Positions 5,897 to 13,914 are shown, counted from the first letter of the stretch. The stretch: DNA of 16,596 bases from JBBTQJ01 sp038065755 (GCA_038065755.1 JBBTQJ010000023.1:1-16596); one strand, 5' to 3'. The notes: generated by a model from the letters alone, not told the origin. Numbers and translations are program-made.

Positions 5897-7003
5897 ATGG
5901 TTAATCCTTTTGCCAATTTTAAAATTAAAATTCCAAATCTAAGCAATCCATTTAAGGTTTTTTTTCCAAAAAAAATGATAGGAATAGATGTTGGCACCTC
6001 TTCTATAAAAATTGTTGAATTATCACGCTGGGGAAGCGGAAAAACTCTTGAAAATTACGGCGAAATAAAATCAATTTCTCTTTACAAAGAACCTTTTAAA
6101 AATCAGGAAAGGGGCAGTTATTTGCTCTCAAATTATTTTGTTTCAAGGGCCATTAAAGCAGTTTTGCAGGAGGCCAGAATAAAAACAAAAGCTGTTATTT
6201 TTTCTATTCCGGATTTTTCCACCTTTTGCGTTTCTTTTGAATTGCCGCCAATGACAGAAAAAGAAATAAATCAAGCGGTTTATTACAGCGCCCCCCAATA
6301 TATCCCGCTTCCAATTACAGAAACCACATTAGAATGGAGGTTAATAGGAGGAACCCCCGGAGATAAAAAATCTCCCCTTAAAATATTTTTAGTATCTATA
6401 CCCAATCAGGTTATTTCGCAATATCAGGCAGTGGCTAAAATGGCAGATCTTGATCTCTATGCCGTTGAAGCAGAAACATTGGGTTTAGCCAGAGCATTAG
6501 TTGGTAACGACAAAACTTCAATATGCCTGATAGATATTGGCATGCAAAGCACCACCATAAACATTATTGACAAGGGAAATTTAAAAAAGAGTTATAGTTT
6601 TAATTTTTCCGGCAGCCAATTAACGCAAGCCATATCATCTGCCTTGGGATTGGGTAAAACAGAAGCAGAAGAAATAAAAAATAAACAAGGGCTGATTTCT
6701 AATCAAGGAGGCGCCGTAGAAACTTTGTATCTTTTGATAGATCCTCTTTTGCTGGAAATAAAAAGAATATTAAGCGATTTTTACCAGATAGAAGAAAGAG
6801 AAATACAAGAAATTTATTTAACAGGCGGAACAGCTAATTTGTTTGGGCTAAGAGAATATTTTGAAGAAACCCTCAAAAGAAAAGTTAAAATTTCCAACTG
6901 CTTTTCAGACCTTTTATATCCTCCGATACTTGAAGAAAACCTAAAAGAAATGGCGCCAAGTTTTTCGGTGGCAGTGGGGGTGGCCCTTGGAGGGTTGGAG
7001 TAG
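5897..7003 (+). CDS. pilM: Type IV pilus assembly protein PilM
   Basis: PilM is an actin-like cytoplasmic ATPase-fold protein that binds the N-terminus of PilN and couples the motors to the inner-membrane platform. The nucleotide-binding motifs are visible: MIGIDVGTSSIKIVELS (27-43, phosphate 1), CLIDIGMQSTTINII (210-224, phosphate 2) and IYLTGGTANLFGL (306-318, adenosine). The length of 368 is usual, with a 26-residue N-terminal extension MVNPFANFKI… before the first strand. No Shine-Dalgarno precedes the ATG. It is the first gene of the plus-strand pilus cluster and is divergent from comF. pilN starts 29 bases after its stop. Confidence 0.95.
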   Translation: MVNPFANFKIKIPNLSNPFKVFFPKKMIGIDVGTSSIKIVELSRWGSGKTLENYGEIKSISLYKEPFKNQERGSYLLSNYFVSRAIKAVLQEARIKTKAVIFSIPDFSTFCVSFELPPMTEKEINQAVYYSAPQYIPLPITETTLEWRLIGGTPGDKKSPLKIFLVSIPNQVISQYQAVAKMADLDLYAVEAETLGLARALVGNDKTSICLIDIGMQSTTINIIDKGNLKKSYSFNFSGSQLTQAISSALGLGKTEAEEIKNKQGLISNQGGAVETLYLLIDPLLLEIKRILSDFYQIEEREIQEIYLTGGTANLFGLREYFEETLKRKVKISNCFSDLLYPPILEENLKEMAPSFSVAVGVALGGLE

Positions 7004-7024
7004 ATTATTAAATTATTGTATAAT
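6995..7024 (+). promoter_or_regulatory. Possible internal promoter before pilN
   Basis: TTGGAG (6995-7000) and TATAAT (7019-7024) with an 18-base spacer. TATAAT ends 8 bases before the pilN ATG, so a transcript would be leaderless or nearly so. Confidence 0.45.
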
Positions 7025-7032
7025 ATAATCGT

Positions 7033-7626
7033 ATGGCTTTTAAGGCAATTTACCAACTAAAAAATAAAAAATTATGGTGGATAGATGTTCTGCTTTATTT
7101 TGCAGTATGCTTATTAATAGTTTCTATTTTATGTTATTTTATTTTCAGCATTAAAAATTTTTCGCAAAGAGAAAATATTAAAAAATTAAATACGGCGCTG
7201 GAATCTATTGGAACCGACCAGCAAAAAAATATTGAAAAAGAAGTTTTTAATTACCAGAAGAAAGTGAATGAATTTATGTTGTTATTAAAAAATCGTAAAT
7301 TTGTTTCTGCTGTTTTTAACTTTATGGAACAACAAACATTTTTAAACGTATGGTTTGATAAGTTTTCTATGAATAGGAAAGACGCCGAAGTAGATTTATC
7401 AGGAGAAGCTGTCGATATGGCGGCTTTCAGCGGGCAGATAGCAAGCCTTGAAAGAAACGAATATATCAAAAAAGTAACTGTTTTAAATTCAAAATTAGGA
7501 AATTCGGGGGTTGTTCAATTTAATTTGAGCCTTTTAATGGACCCGAAGATATTTAATTTTTCATTGCAAGGTTTGTTATCAGATACAGTCACTCCCTCTT
7601 CGGGTGAAATATTTAATAACGAATAA
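7033..7626 (+). CDS. pilN: Type IV pilus assembly protein PilN
   Basis: A 197-residue bitopic membrane protein: short cytoplasmic N-terminus MAFKAIYQLKNKK, one membrane segment (about 16-38, WWIDVLLYFAVCLLIVSI…), a coiled-coil stretch (about 45-85) and a ferredoxin-like outer domain containing VDLSGEAVDMAAFSGQIASL. This layout and its place between pilM and pilO identify PilN. The short INLLP motif by which many PilN proteins bind PilM is not seen. The tail after residue 165 is long and polar. pilO starts 8 bases after its stop. Confidence 0.85.
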   Translation: MAFKAIYQLKNKKLWWIDVLLYFAVCLLIVSILCYFIFSIKNFSQRENIKKLNTALESIGTDQQKNIEKEVFNYQKKVNEFMLLLKNRKFVSAVFNFMEQQTFLNVWFDKFSMNRKDAEVDLSGEAVDMAAFSGQIASLERNEYIKKVTVLNSKLGNSGVVQFNLSLLMDPKIFNFSLQGLLSDTVTPSSGEIFNNE

Positions 7627-7634
7627 TAAATTTT

Positions 7635-8204
7635 ATGGAATTTGACCGTCCCATTGCCACAGCTATAATTTTCTTTATTGTATTGCTTTTGATGTTTTTT
7701 TTAGTTGTTCCAGAATATAACAAATTTAAAGAGCTTCAAATAGAATTAGGAGAAAAAAAAGCGGAATTTAATATAAAATATGAATATTTTTCAGAAGTAG
7801 CCAGAGTTTTTCAGGAGCTTGAAAATTATAAAGAGGGTATTAAAAAAATTGACGACGCTTTGCCAAACACCCCTTCTTTTGGAAAATTGACATACTTTTT
7901 TCAGAAAAAAGCCAAAGAAGACGGCCTAATTATTAAAGATTTATTTCTGGCAAAATATTCTCCTGCCAGTCCGGGAAGCGAGGTCAAAGAGATAGTATTT
8001 TCTCTTAACGTTGCCGGAAGTTATTCTGCGCTTAAAAATTTTATTAACTCCCTAGAACGTTCTGCCCGCTTGTTTGATATTGCAAGCATTTCTTTTTCAT
8101 CTGCTCCAAATAATTTTTTAAAGCCGCCAATAAGAACGTTTTCACAATTTCAAATACAGCAAACATATTCATTTAAAATGGAAGTAAGCGCCCGTTCATA
8201 TTAA
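7635..8204 (+). CDS. pilO: Type IV pilus assembly protein PilO
   Basis: A 189-residue bitopic protein with an N-terminal membrane segment (about 8-26, ATAIIFFIVLLLMFFLVVP), then a coiled coil (about 28-70) and a PilO-type domain, including LPNTPSFGKLTYFFQKKAKE and FSLNVAGSYSALKNFINSLE. PilO dimerises with PilN and forms the alignment ring between PilM and the pilus. The start is ATG in an A/T leader without Shine-Dalgarno. It ends 4 bases before the next gene. Confidence 0.9.
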   Translation: MEFDRPIATAIIFFIVLLLMFFLVVPEYNKFKELQIELGEKKAEFNIKYEYFSEVARVFQELENYKEGIKKIDDALPNTPSFGKLTYFFQKKAKEDGLIIKDLFLAKYSPASPGSEVKEIVFSLNVAGSYSALKNFINSLERSARLFDIASISFSSAPNNFLKPPIRTFSQFQIQQTYSFKMEVSARSY

Positions 8205-8208
8205 AAAT

Positions 8209-8601
8209 ATGGCTATAGTTTTTATATCACCAAGACAGCGCCAAAAAATGTTTTTTTTGGCAATAACAGCGATTTTTACAGTTATTATGATTTTTATTTT
8301 ATTAACCGTTTTTTTTATAAACCCGAAAAATGCGCAACCAGACATTGTTTTTAATAAGCCAAAGGTAAGCATTAATCTTGGCGCGCTGGATTCAAACGAT
8401 ATTAAAAACCTTGAACCGTTTCCGGAAATGGAAATAGAGTTTTTTTATGAGGCCCTTACAGCCGAAAGAAAAAAAATACAAGGATATATCTTTGCTTCTT
8501 CTGAAGCCGAAGCGGCGCAAAAATTGAAAGACCTGAACCTTGTTGTAATTAGTATAAAAGAGGTGGAAGCTGGCAGGGAAAATCCCTTTGAGCCTTACTA
8601 A
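8209..8601 (+). CDS. Small membrane protein with a PilC N-terminal-like domain
   Basis: I do not know a family name for this 130-residue protein, which occupies the position where PilP might be expected. It has one membrane segment (about 14-37), a polar linker and a C-terminal domain. Residues 79-118 (FYEALTAERKKI, then FASSEAEAAQKL and VVISIKE) resemble the first 42 residues of PilC in this cluster (FYQARSKEGKIE, then EASSKEAAAVLL and VTSLKE). Shared are FYxA, KI, G, ASS, AA, L, V, S and KE. No lipobox or PilP Pro-rich region is seen. It may be a membrane-anchored copy of the GspF/PilC N-terminal domain acting outside the membrane. pilB starts 14 bases after its stop. Confidence 0.7.
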   Translation: MAIVFISPRQRQKMFFLAITAIFTVIMIFILLTVFFINPKNAQPDIVFNKPKVSINLGALDSNDIKNLEPFPEMEIEFFYEALTAERKKIQGYIFASSEAEAAQKLKDLNLVVISIKEVEAGRENPFEPY

Positions 8602-8615
8602 TAAAAAATCATAAA

Positions 8616-10337
8616 ATGAAGTTAATACAAAACTTATTCGCAAAAGGAATATTATCTGAGGCCCGTAAAAACGATCTTCAGGAAGAGTTGAAAAAAACAG
8701 GAAAAACGGAAGAGCAGATTATTTTAGAAAAGAAAATTATTTCAGAGGATTCTCTCTTTCAACTAAAGAGCGAGATTTTTAAAATTCCTCTTAAAAAAAT
8801 AAGGCCGGAAGAAATCCACTTGGATGTTTTAAAATTAATTCCCGAAGATGTGGCCATTAATTATAAAATGGTATCTTTGGAAAAAAGGGGAGATATTATA
8901 GAGATTGGAATGGTTTATCCAGAAGATATATCAGCCAAAAATGCTTTGAGGTTTTTGGCAAACCAGGAAAAATTTAATTACGAGGTTTTTCTTATAAAAT
9001 TCAGCGACCTGGAATCTTTTTTAAAACAACACAGAACATTAAACCTAGAAACAGACAAGGCGTTAGAAGAATTGAAGAAAGAAAAAGAGGAAATTTCAAA
9101 AACTTTTGAAGAAAAACTGTCTTTAAGGATAATGGCGGAAGACGCTCCTATTATTAAAATGGTTTTGGTAATATTAAGGCACGCCATTGAAAACAACGCT
9201 TCTGATATTCATATAGAGCCAAGTAAAGACAAGCTTAATATCCGCTTTAGGCTGGATGGAATTTTACATCGCAATCTTTTTTTACCTAAATCCGTGCACC
9301 TTTCTATTGTGGCTAGAATTAAAATTCTTTCCGGTTTGAAAATTGATGAAAATAGAGTGCCTCAAGACGGACGGTTTTCTACAAACGTAAACAATAAAGA
9401 GCTTGATTTTAGAGTTGCCACCTTTCCTACGCTATATGGAGAAAAAGTTGAGATTAGAGTTTTGGGATCAGAAGAAGAAACAACGTCATTTGATAAACTT
9501 GGTTTAGCCGGAAAAAGCCTTGAATTAATAAATGAAGCCATAAAAAGGCCGTTTGGATTAATATTATTCGCAGGTCCTACGGGATCTGGAAAAACAACAA
9601 CACAGTATGCTATTTTACGCACCCTAAACAAAGAAAGCGTTAATATTGTTACAGTTGAAGACCCTATAGAATATTCTATAGCCGGAATTAACCAATCGCA
9701 GGTGAAGCCGGAAATCGGATACACTTTTGCCTCCGGACTCCGCCAGATTTTAAGGCAGGACCCAAACATTATTATGGTTGGAGAAATTAGAGATGAAGAA
9801 ACAGCAAACCTTGTTATAAATGCAGCCCTGACCGGACACGTTGTTTTATCTACCCTGCACGCCAATTCCTCTATAGGAGTAATACCAAGATTAATTGATA
9901 TGGGCATAAGGCCATTTTTAATTCCTTCTACTTTAAGAATTATTATTTCCCAAAGATTAATTAGAACCTTGTGTCCTCATTGCAAAACAAAAATAAGGCC
10001 ATCAGAAAAAACAAAAGATTATATTTTAGAAAGAATAAAAAATATGCCATCACCCGCGGGAAAAAACTTAAAATTAGAAGATACCTTTTTTATATATAAA
10101 GCCAAAGGATGCGACAAATGCAAATCTTCTGGATATATGGGCAGAATAGGCCTTTTTGAAGTTTTATATATGACAGACGAGCTGGCTAAATTAATTTCAG
10201 AAAATCCGTCAGAAAGCTCTATTTTTAAAATTGCTCAAAAGCAGGGAATGCTTACAATGGAGCAAGAAGGGGTGATAAAAGTTATCAAAGGAGAAACCAG
10301 CGTGGAAGAAATAGTCAGAGTGACAGAAGAAAGGTAA
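8616..10337 (+). CDS. pilB: Type IV pilus extension ATPase PilB
   Basis: PilB is the hexameric cytoplasmic motor that drives pilin polymerisation. It has an N-terminal GspE-II-like domain (about 1-140), a linker coiled coil (about 145-168), then the N2 domain with SDIHIEP and RFRLDG. Walker A is GPTGSGKT (320-327), the Asp box VTVEDPIEY (345-353), Walker B IIMVGEIRDEE and the His box TGHVVLSTLHA (406-416). Zinc ligands are C453/C456 and C499/C502, typical of PilB/GspE and absent from PilT. At 573 residues it is full length. The stop TAA 10335-10337 directly abuts the 100-N gap. Confidence 0.97.
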   Translation: MKLIQNLFAKGILSEARKNDLQEELKKTGKTEEQIILEKKIISEDSLFQLKSEIFKIPLKKIRPEEIHLDVLKLIPEDVAINYKMVSLEKRGDIIEIGMVYPEDISAKNALRFLANQEKFNYEVFLIKFSDLESFLKQHRTLNLETDKALEELKKEKEEISKTFEEKLSLRIMAEDAPIIKMVLVILRHAIENNASDIHIEPSKDKLNIRFRLDGILHRNLFLPKSVHLSIVARIKILSGLKIDENRVPQDGRFSTNVNNKELDFRVATFPTLYGEKVEIRVLGSEEETTSFDKLGLAGKSLELINEAIKRPFGLILFAGPTGSGKTTTQYAILRTLNKESVNIVTVEDPIEYSIAGINQSQVKPEIGYTFASGLRQILRQDPNIIMVGEIRDEETANLVINAALTGHVVLSTLHANSSIGVIPRLIDMGIRPFLIPSTLRIIISQRLIRTLCPHCKTKIRPSEKTKDYILERIKNMPSPAGKNLKLEDTFFIYKAKGCDKCKSSGYMGRIGLFEVLYMTDELAKLISENPSESSIFKIAQKQGMLTMEQEGVIKVIKGETSVEEIVRVTEER

Positions 10338-10437
10338 NNNNNNNNNNNNNNNNNNNNNNNNNNNNNNNNNNNNNNNNNNNNNNNNNNNNNNNNNNNNNNN
10401 NNNNNNNNNNNNNNNNNNNNNNNNNNNNNNNNNNNNN
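10338..10437. other. Assembly gap (100 Ns)
   Basis: Exactly 100 Ns, the usual placeholder for a gap of unknown length. It begins right after the pilB stop and ends right before the first ATG of pilT, so the pilB-pilT spacer, and possibly a gene, are missing. Confidence 0.98.
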
Positions 10438-11502
10438 ATGGATTATCTTCAAAATTTAAAAAATTTTTTAGACACAGTAATAAAAGAGGGCGCGTCTGAT
10501 TTGGATATAGCGGTAAATTATGCCCCCCACATAAGAATTACGGGGCAGTTGATACCCCTAAGCCAGGAAAAAAAAGTTTCTCCCAAAGATTCGGAGGGAC
10601 TTGCTTTTTCAATAATGTCGGAAGAACAGAAGAAAAAATTTTTAGAAGAAAAAGAAATTGATTTTTCTTATAATCTTGAAGGAAAGGGCAGGTTTAGAGT
10701 TAATGTTTTTTTTCAAAGAGGAATGGTAAGTATGGCTATGCGCTTTATTCCTTTAAAAATAAGAACCATTGAAGAGCTTAATCTTCCGCCAGTTTTGCAC
10801 GATTTTACCAATAGACCGCAGGGACTTGTTTTAGTAACAGGGGCCTCAAGCCAGGGAAAATCAACTACATTGGCGGCTTTGCTTGACGAAATAAACCACA
10901 CAAGATCTGTTCATATTATTACCATTGAAGACCCAATAGAATATATTTATTCTCCAGACAGAGCCATTGTTGAGCAAAGAGAAGTTTATCAAGACACTCT
11001 TAGTTTTGCCAGCGCCCTAAGGGCTACCTTTCGCCAAAATCCCGACGTAATTATGGTGGGCGAAATGAGAGACCTGGAAACAATCTCCACCACAATTACA
11101 GCCGCTGAAACAGGGCACTTGGTTTTTGCCACCCTGCATACAAATTCGGCGTCTCAAACAATACACAGAATCGTTGATGTTTTTTCAGCAGAACAGCAAA
11201 ATCAAATTAGGTTTCAACTGGCAAGCTCTTTGCTGGGCATAGTTTCTCAAAGATTGATACCCAGAATTAAGGGGGGATTCATACCGGTTTGCGAAGTGAT
11301 GATTGGCAATAACGCTGTGGCCACCCTAATAAGAGAAAATAAAACCCATGAAATTCCGGCAGTAATAGAAACATCATCAAGGGAGGGTATGATTTCTTAT
11401 AGCAGGGCGTTGGTTGATCTTGTAAGAAAAAAAGAAATTTCAATGAAAAACGCAATGGATTATTCTTTGGATCCTTCAGAGCTGAGAAACCTAATGGGAT
11501 AA
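10438..11502 (+). CDS. pilT: Type IV pilus retraction ATPase PilT
   Basis: PilT is the motor that depolymerises the pilus. The Asp box is ITIEDPIEY (161-169), Walker B VIMVGEMRD (204-212) and the His box TGHLVFATLHT (225-235). A C-terminal segment NAVATLIRENK matches the PilT AIRNLIRE region. It has no zinc Cys pairs, and 354 residues is the PilT length. The Walker A is unusual: GASSQGKS (135-142) in place of GPTGSGKS. It keeps the GxxxxGKS frame but loses the usual P, T and G. The N-terminal GASDLHL motif is GASDLDI here. The ATG directly follows the N gap, so the true start could lie upstream. pilC starts 4 bases after its stop. Confidence 0.95.
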   Translation: MDYLQNLKNFLDTVIKEGASDLDIAVNYAPHIRITGQLIPLSQEKKVSPKDSEGLAFSIMSEEQKKKFLEEKEIDFSYNLEGKGRFRVNVFFQRGMVSMAMRFIPLKIRTIEELNLPPVLHDFTNRPQGLVLVTGASSQGKSTTLAALLDEINHTRSVHIITIEDPIEYIYSPDRAIVEQREVYQDTLSFASALRATFRQNPDVIMVGEMRDLETISTTITAAETGHLVFATLHTNSASQTIHRIVDVFSAEQQNQIRFQLASSLLGIVSQRLIPRIKGGFIPVCEVMIGNNAVATLIRENKTHEIPAVIETSSREGMISYSRALVDLVRKKEISMKNAMDYSLDPSELRNLMG

Positions 11503-11506
11503 ATTT

Positions 11507-12715
11507 ATGAAATATTTTTATCAAGCGAGGTCAAAAGAGGGAAAGATTGAAACAGGCGCGGTTGAGGCGTCTTCCAAAGAAGCCGCAGCTGTTCTTTTGC
11601 AAAAATATGATATTTTTGTCACTTCTTTAAAAGAGCAGGCTCCTAAAATTTCATTTTTAAGAAGGTTCGCATTTTTAGAAAAAGTTTCAAAAAAAGACTT
11701 AGCCATATTCTCAAGGCAACTAGCAGTAATGTTGCAATCTCGTGTTTCTGTCACGCAAAGTTTGAACAGTCTGGCCGTTCAAATAAAAAAACAAAGCTTT
11801 AAATCAAAAGTTGTAAAAATTTCCCAGCTGGTTGAAGAGGGCAACCCTCTTTCAGAGGCATTTTCTGAATTCCCGGATATTTTTAGCGTTTTTTATATTA
11901 ACCTGATTAAAACCGGCGAAGCATCGGGAGAAATTTCTAGGTCGCTTTACTATCTTTCTGACCATTTAGAAAGAGAAGACGATATTAATTCTCAAATAAA
12001 AGGGGCAATGATTTACCCTATTTTTGTTATTGCCGTCCTTTTAATAGTAATTTTGATAGTGATGATTGTTGTTATGCCAAAACTTGTAGATTTGTTAAAA
12101 GAAACCACCCAGAGCCCTCCGGTATTTACATTAATGATGATAAGTTTTTACAGTTTTTTAATGAACTGGGGCTGGGTGTTGGCTCTGGGATTTTTTGCTT
12201 TAATCGGCTTTGTAATTTATTATTTTAAAACAAAAGAAGGAAAGAAAAAATATGATCAAATATCTTTAAGAGCGCCATTTTTCGGGTCTTTTTTTAAAAA
12301 AATATTTCTTATCAGGTTTGCTGAAAATATTTCTACTTTGATAGAGGCCGGAGTTTCAATTAACAGCGCTTTAAAAATAACAAAAGAAACAGTGGGTAAT
12401 TTTGTTTATAAAGAAATTATTTTTGAAACAGAAAAAGGGGTTTCCGAAGGAGAAAAAATAAGCTCTGTTTTGGTAAAATATCCGGACTATATTCCGCCCT
12501 TTGTGGTGCAAATGGTGCAAGTTGGCGAAGAGGTCGGGAGGTTGGATAAAAACTTAATGGAAATAGTAAATTTTTATCAGAAAGAAGTTAAAAGAGCAGT
12601 AGATGTTTTTACAGCAATGTTAGAACCTATTTTAATAATTTTTTTGGGAATAGTTGTGGCATTGCTGGCAATTTCTGTTTTATCTCCTTTATATGGAGCG
12701 CTAGGAACCATATAA
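11507..12715 (+). CDS. pilC: Type IV pilus inner-membrane platform protein PilC
   Basis: PilC (GspF family) is the polytopic platform that the motors act on. After the N-terminal domain FYQARSKEGKIETGAVEASS it has two GspF repeats. The first includes LAIFSRQLAVMLQSRVSVTQ (65-84) and IKTGEASGEI (134-143); the second, FAENISTLIEAGVSINSALK (271-290) and VQVGEEVGRLDKNL (337-350). Membrane segments are at about 170-191, 212-240 and 371-395. The 402 residues are the usual length. It is the last gene before the pilin genes; a separate promoter follows it. Confidence 0.96.
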   Translation: MKYFYQARSKEGKIETGAVEASSKEAAAVLLQKYDIFVTSLKEQAPKISFLRRFAFLEKVSKKDLAIFSRQLAVMLQSRVSVTQSLNSLAVQIKKQSFKSKVVKISQLVEEGNPLSEAFSEFPDIFSVFYINLIKTGEASGEISRSLYYLSDHLEREDDINSQIKGAMIYPIFVIAVLLIVILIVMIVVMPKLVDLLKETTQSPPVFTLMMISFYSFLMNWGWVLALGFFALIGFVIYYFKTKEGKKKYDQISLRAPFFGSFFKKIFLIRFAENISTLIEAGVSINSALKITKETVGNFVYKEIIFETEKGVSEGEKISSVLVKYPDYIPPFVVQMVQVGEEVGRLDKNLMEIVNFYQKEVKRAVDVFTAMLEPILIIFLGIVVALLAISVLSPLYGALGTI

Positions 12716-12736
12716 GGTTATTCACACCCCTTCCTA

Positions 12737-12764
12737 TTGTTTGCTGTTATTACGGGAGTATAAT
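12737..12764 (+). promoter_or_regulatory. Promoter of the pilin genes
   Basis: TTGTTT (12737-12742) and a perfect TATAAT (12759-12764) with a 16-base spacer. The -10 box ends 7 bases before ATG 12772, so transcription would start at or next to the start codon. This would let the pilins be expressed apart from the machinery genes. Confidence 0.6.
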
Positions 12765-12771
12765 AAATATA

Positions 12772-13302
12772 ATGAAATCATCCAAAGGGTTTACCCCGTT
12801 AGAAGTCTTTTCTGAAAATTTTTTAGCTAAAAAATTTTCAGAAACTTTGAAAGATATTAAAATTATAAATATTTTTACAAAATACAAAAAAATAAAAAGC
12901 AAAGAAAGCAGATTTCTAACGGGGTTTACGCTAATAGAATTATTGGTTGTTGTTGCTATAATCAGCATTTTGTCGTCAATTATTATGTTTAGCGTCACCC
13001 AATATATAAACAGAGGAAAAGACGCCTCTGTAGCAGGCAACTTAGCTGTTCTGGTGCCGTCTGGCGAAGTGTATTACGACAATAACAATAGCAGTTACGA
13101 TGGTTTCTGTGAATCTAGTGTTGTTGTAAATTCATTATCTGAAATAGCATCAGCTAACAAGCATTGTTTTGCCAGCGCTAACGCCTGGGCCGCCTGCGGG
13201 CAATTATTTACAAATAATTTAAAAGCATATTGCGTTGACAGCAGGGGAGTAAAAAAAGAAATAGATAACTCTGTCTGCGCAAACATAACCGTTTGTCCAT
13301 AA
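12772..13302 (+). CDS. Prepilin (major-pilin-like) with a double cleavage-site leader
   Basis: A type IV prepilin. The real class III signal is FLTG|FTLIELLVVVAIISILS, cleaved after G51 with E56 at +5 and a hydrophobic helix behind it. The C-terminal domain has paired Cys and FTNNLKAYCVDSRGVKKEI, which recurs in the next two genes. From ATG 12772 the leader would be 51 residues and contains a second, earlier site, KG|FTPLEV, at G6. TTG 12847 is an alternative start giving a 26-residue leader, which is more normal. The first 24 codons would then be a leader frame that lacks a stop, unlike the two related copies downstream. The DNA for both sites forms an inverted repeat around a 36-base palindrome. 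Confidence 0.85.
   Translation: MKSSKGFTPLEVFSENFLAKKFSETLKDIKIINIFTKYKKIKSKESRFLTGFTLIELLVVVAIISILSSIIMFSVTQYINRGKDASVAGNLAVLVPSGEVYYDNNNSSYDGFCESSVVVNSLSEIASANKHCFASANAWAACGQLFTNNLKAYCVDSRGVKKEIDNSVCANITVCP
12793..12925. repeat. Pilin-leader inverted repeat, copy 1
   Basis: ACCCCGTTAGAA (12793-12804), which encodes TPLE of the early GFTPLE, is the reverse complement of TTCTAACGGGGT (12914-12925), which encodes FLTG and the start of F at the true cleavage site. As RNA the stem extends to 16 pairs (12793-12808 with 12910-12925), with one G-U pair. Confidence 0.85.
12809..12844. repeat. 36-base perfect palindrome inside the pilin leader
   Basis: TTTCTGAAAATTTTTTAG (12809-12826) is perfectly mirrored by 12827-12844 around a central AGCT. 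It encodes FSENFLAKKFSE. It lies inside the larger inverted repeat, next to its left arm, and as RNA could form a long A-U-rich hairpin. Confidence 0.85.
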
Positions 13303-13326
13303 TCTATAAAAAATAAAATAAAAAAA

Positions 13327-13380
13327 ATGAAAAAACAAAAAGGTTCTACCCAGTTAAAAATCTTTAGTGAAAATTTTTAA
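13327..13380 (+). CDS. Possible leader peptide, degenerate GFTPLE type
   Basis: A 17-codon frame reads MKKQKGSTQLKIFSENF and stops at TAA 13378. It lines up residue by residue with the start of the previous pilin frame (MKSSKGFTPLEVFSENF) and with the frame at 16367. The cleavage-like G-F-T-x-x-E is damaged (GSTQLK). It precedes the next pilin gene by 49 bases and its TCT ACC CAG… codons pair with that gene's cleavage-site codons. Translation is unproven. Confidence 0.35.
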   Translation: MKKQKGSTQLKIFSENF

Positions 13381-13478
13381 GGTTAAAAATTTTCACAAAG
13401 CTTCAGGGGTTATAAAACTTCAAATATTTATGAATACAAAAAATATAAAAATAGATAAAAATAGATTTTTAACGGGGT
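13348..13478. repeat. Pilin-leader inverted repeat, copy 2
   Basis: ACCCAGTTAAAAATC (13348-13362) pairs with GATTTTTAACGGGGT (13464-13478) at 14 of 15 positions, with a further T-A pair inward. Relative to copy 1, G-C has become A-T in one column and G-T has become A-T in another. Pairing is kept in both while the sequence changes. Confidence 0.8.
13367..13396. repeat. Near-perfect palindrome between leader and pilin 2
   Basis: GTGAAAATTTTTAA (13367-13380) is perfectly mirrored by TTAAAAATTTTCAC (13383-13396) around GG. It corresponds in position to the 36-base palindrome of copy 1 and contains the stop codon of the leader frame. Confidence 0.8.
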
Positions 13479-13879
13479 TTACAATTATAGAGTTAATAGT
13501 GGTTATTGCCATTATTGCGGTTTTATCTGCCATTGTTATGGTTAACGTCACTAATTATATAGCTAAAAGCAAAGACACGGCCACAAAAGGAAATATGCAT
13601 TCAATGGTGGTAAATTCTATAAAATATTACGATGTTTCAGTTCCCATTTATGTCGGATTATGCTCAGATACTACCACTGGATTTTCAAACGCATACGAAG
13701 CTATCGCAACAACAAAAACCTGCAACGCCATAGCTCAAAGCTGGTGTTCTTGCGCCGCTTCTGCCGCTGATTCTGCCAAATGGTTTTGCGTAGATCAAAA
13801 AGCCCAGGTAAAAGAAACCCTTACCAATTGCAATACAGTCAGCTATTGCGGAAGCGCCAGCGCTCCGGTTTGTCCGTAA
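13430..13879 (+). CDS. Prepilin (major-pilin-like), second copy
   Basis: A 149-residue prepilin with signal MNTKNIKIDKNRFLTG|FTIIE, cleaved after G16, then the hydrophobic helix LIVVIAIIAVLSAIVMVNVT. The globular part has the Cys pattern of this pilin group: WCSC, WFCVDQKAQVKETL and a C-terminal VCP. ATG 13430 is preferred. The longer GTG start at 13367 would begin inside a hairpin and give an over-long leader. Bases 13478-13551 are identical at 72 of 74 positions to the next pilin gene, a sign of duplication or gene conversion. It is preceded by copy 2 of the leader element. Confidence 0.9.
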   Translation: MNTKNIKIDKNRFLTGFTIIELIVVIAIIAVLSAIVMVNVTNYIAKSKDTATKGNMHSMVVNSIKYYDVSVPIYVGLCSDTTTGFSNAYEAIATTKTCNAIAQSWCSCAASAADSAKWFCVDQKAQVKETLTNCNTVSYCGSASAPVCP

Positions 13880-13914
13880 ATAAAAAAAATAATAAAGGTC
13901 GAAATCCACAAAAA

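Noticed and set aside
9362..9907. A 181-residue minus-strand frame
   Set aside because: It lies opposite the PilB ATPase core and has no recognisable motif; the plus-strand motifs are decisive.
13367..13429. GTG start for pilin 2
   Set aside because: It would begin in the arm of a perfect hairpin; ATG 13430 gives a usual leader of 16 residues.
13780..13914. Long upstream extension of the third pilin frame
   Set aside because: It overlaps the end of pilin 2 and would give a 58-residue leader; ATG 13915 gives a normal prepilin signal.
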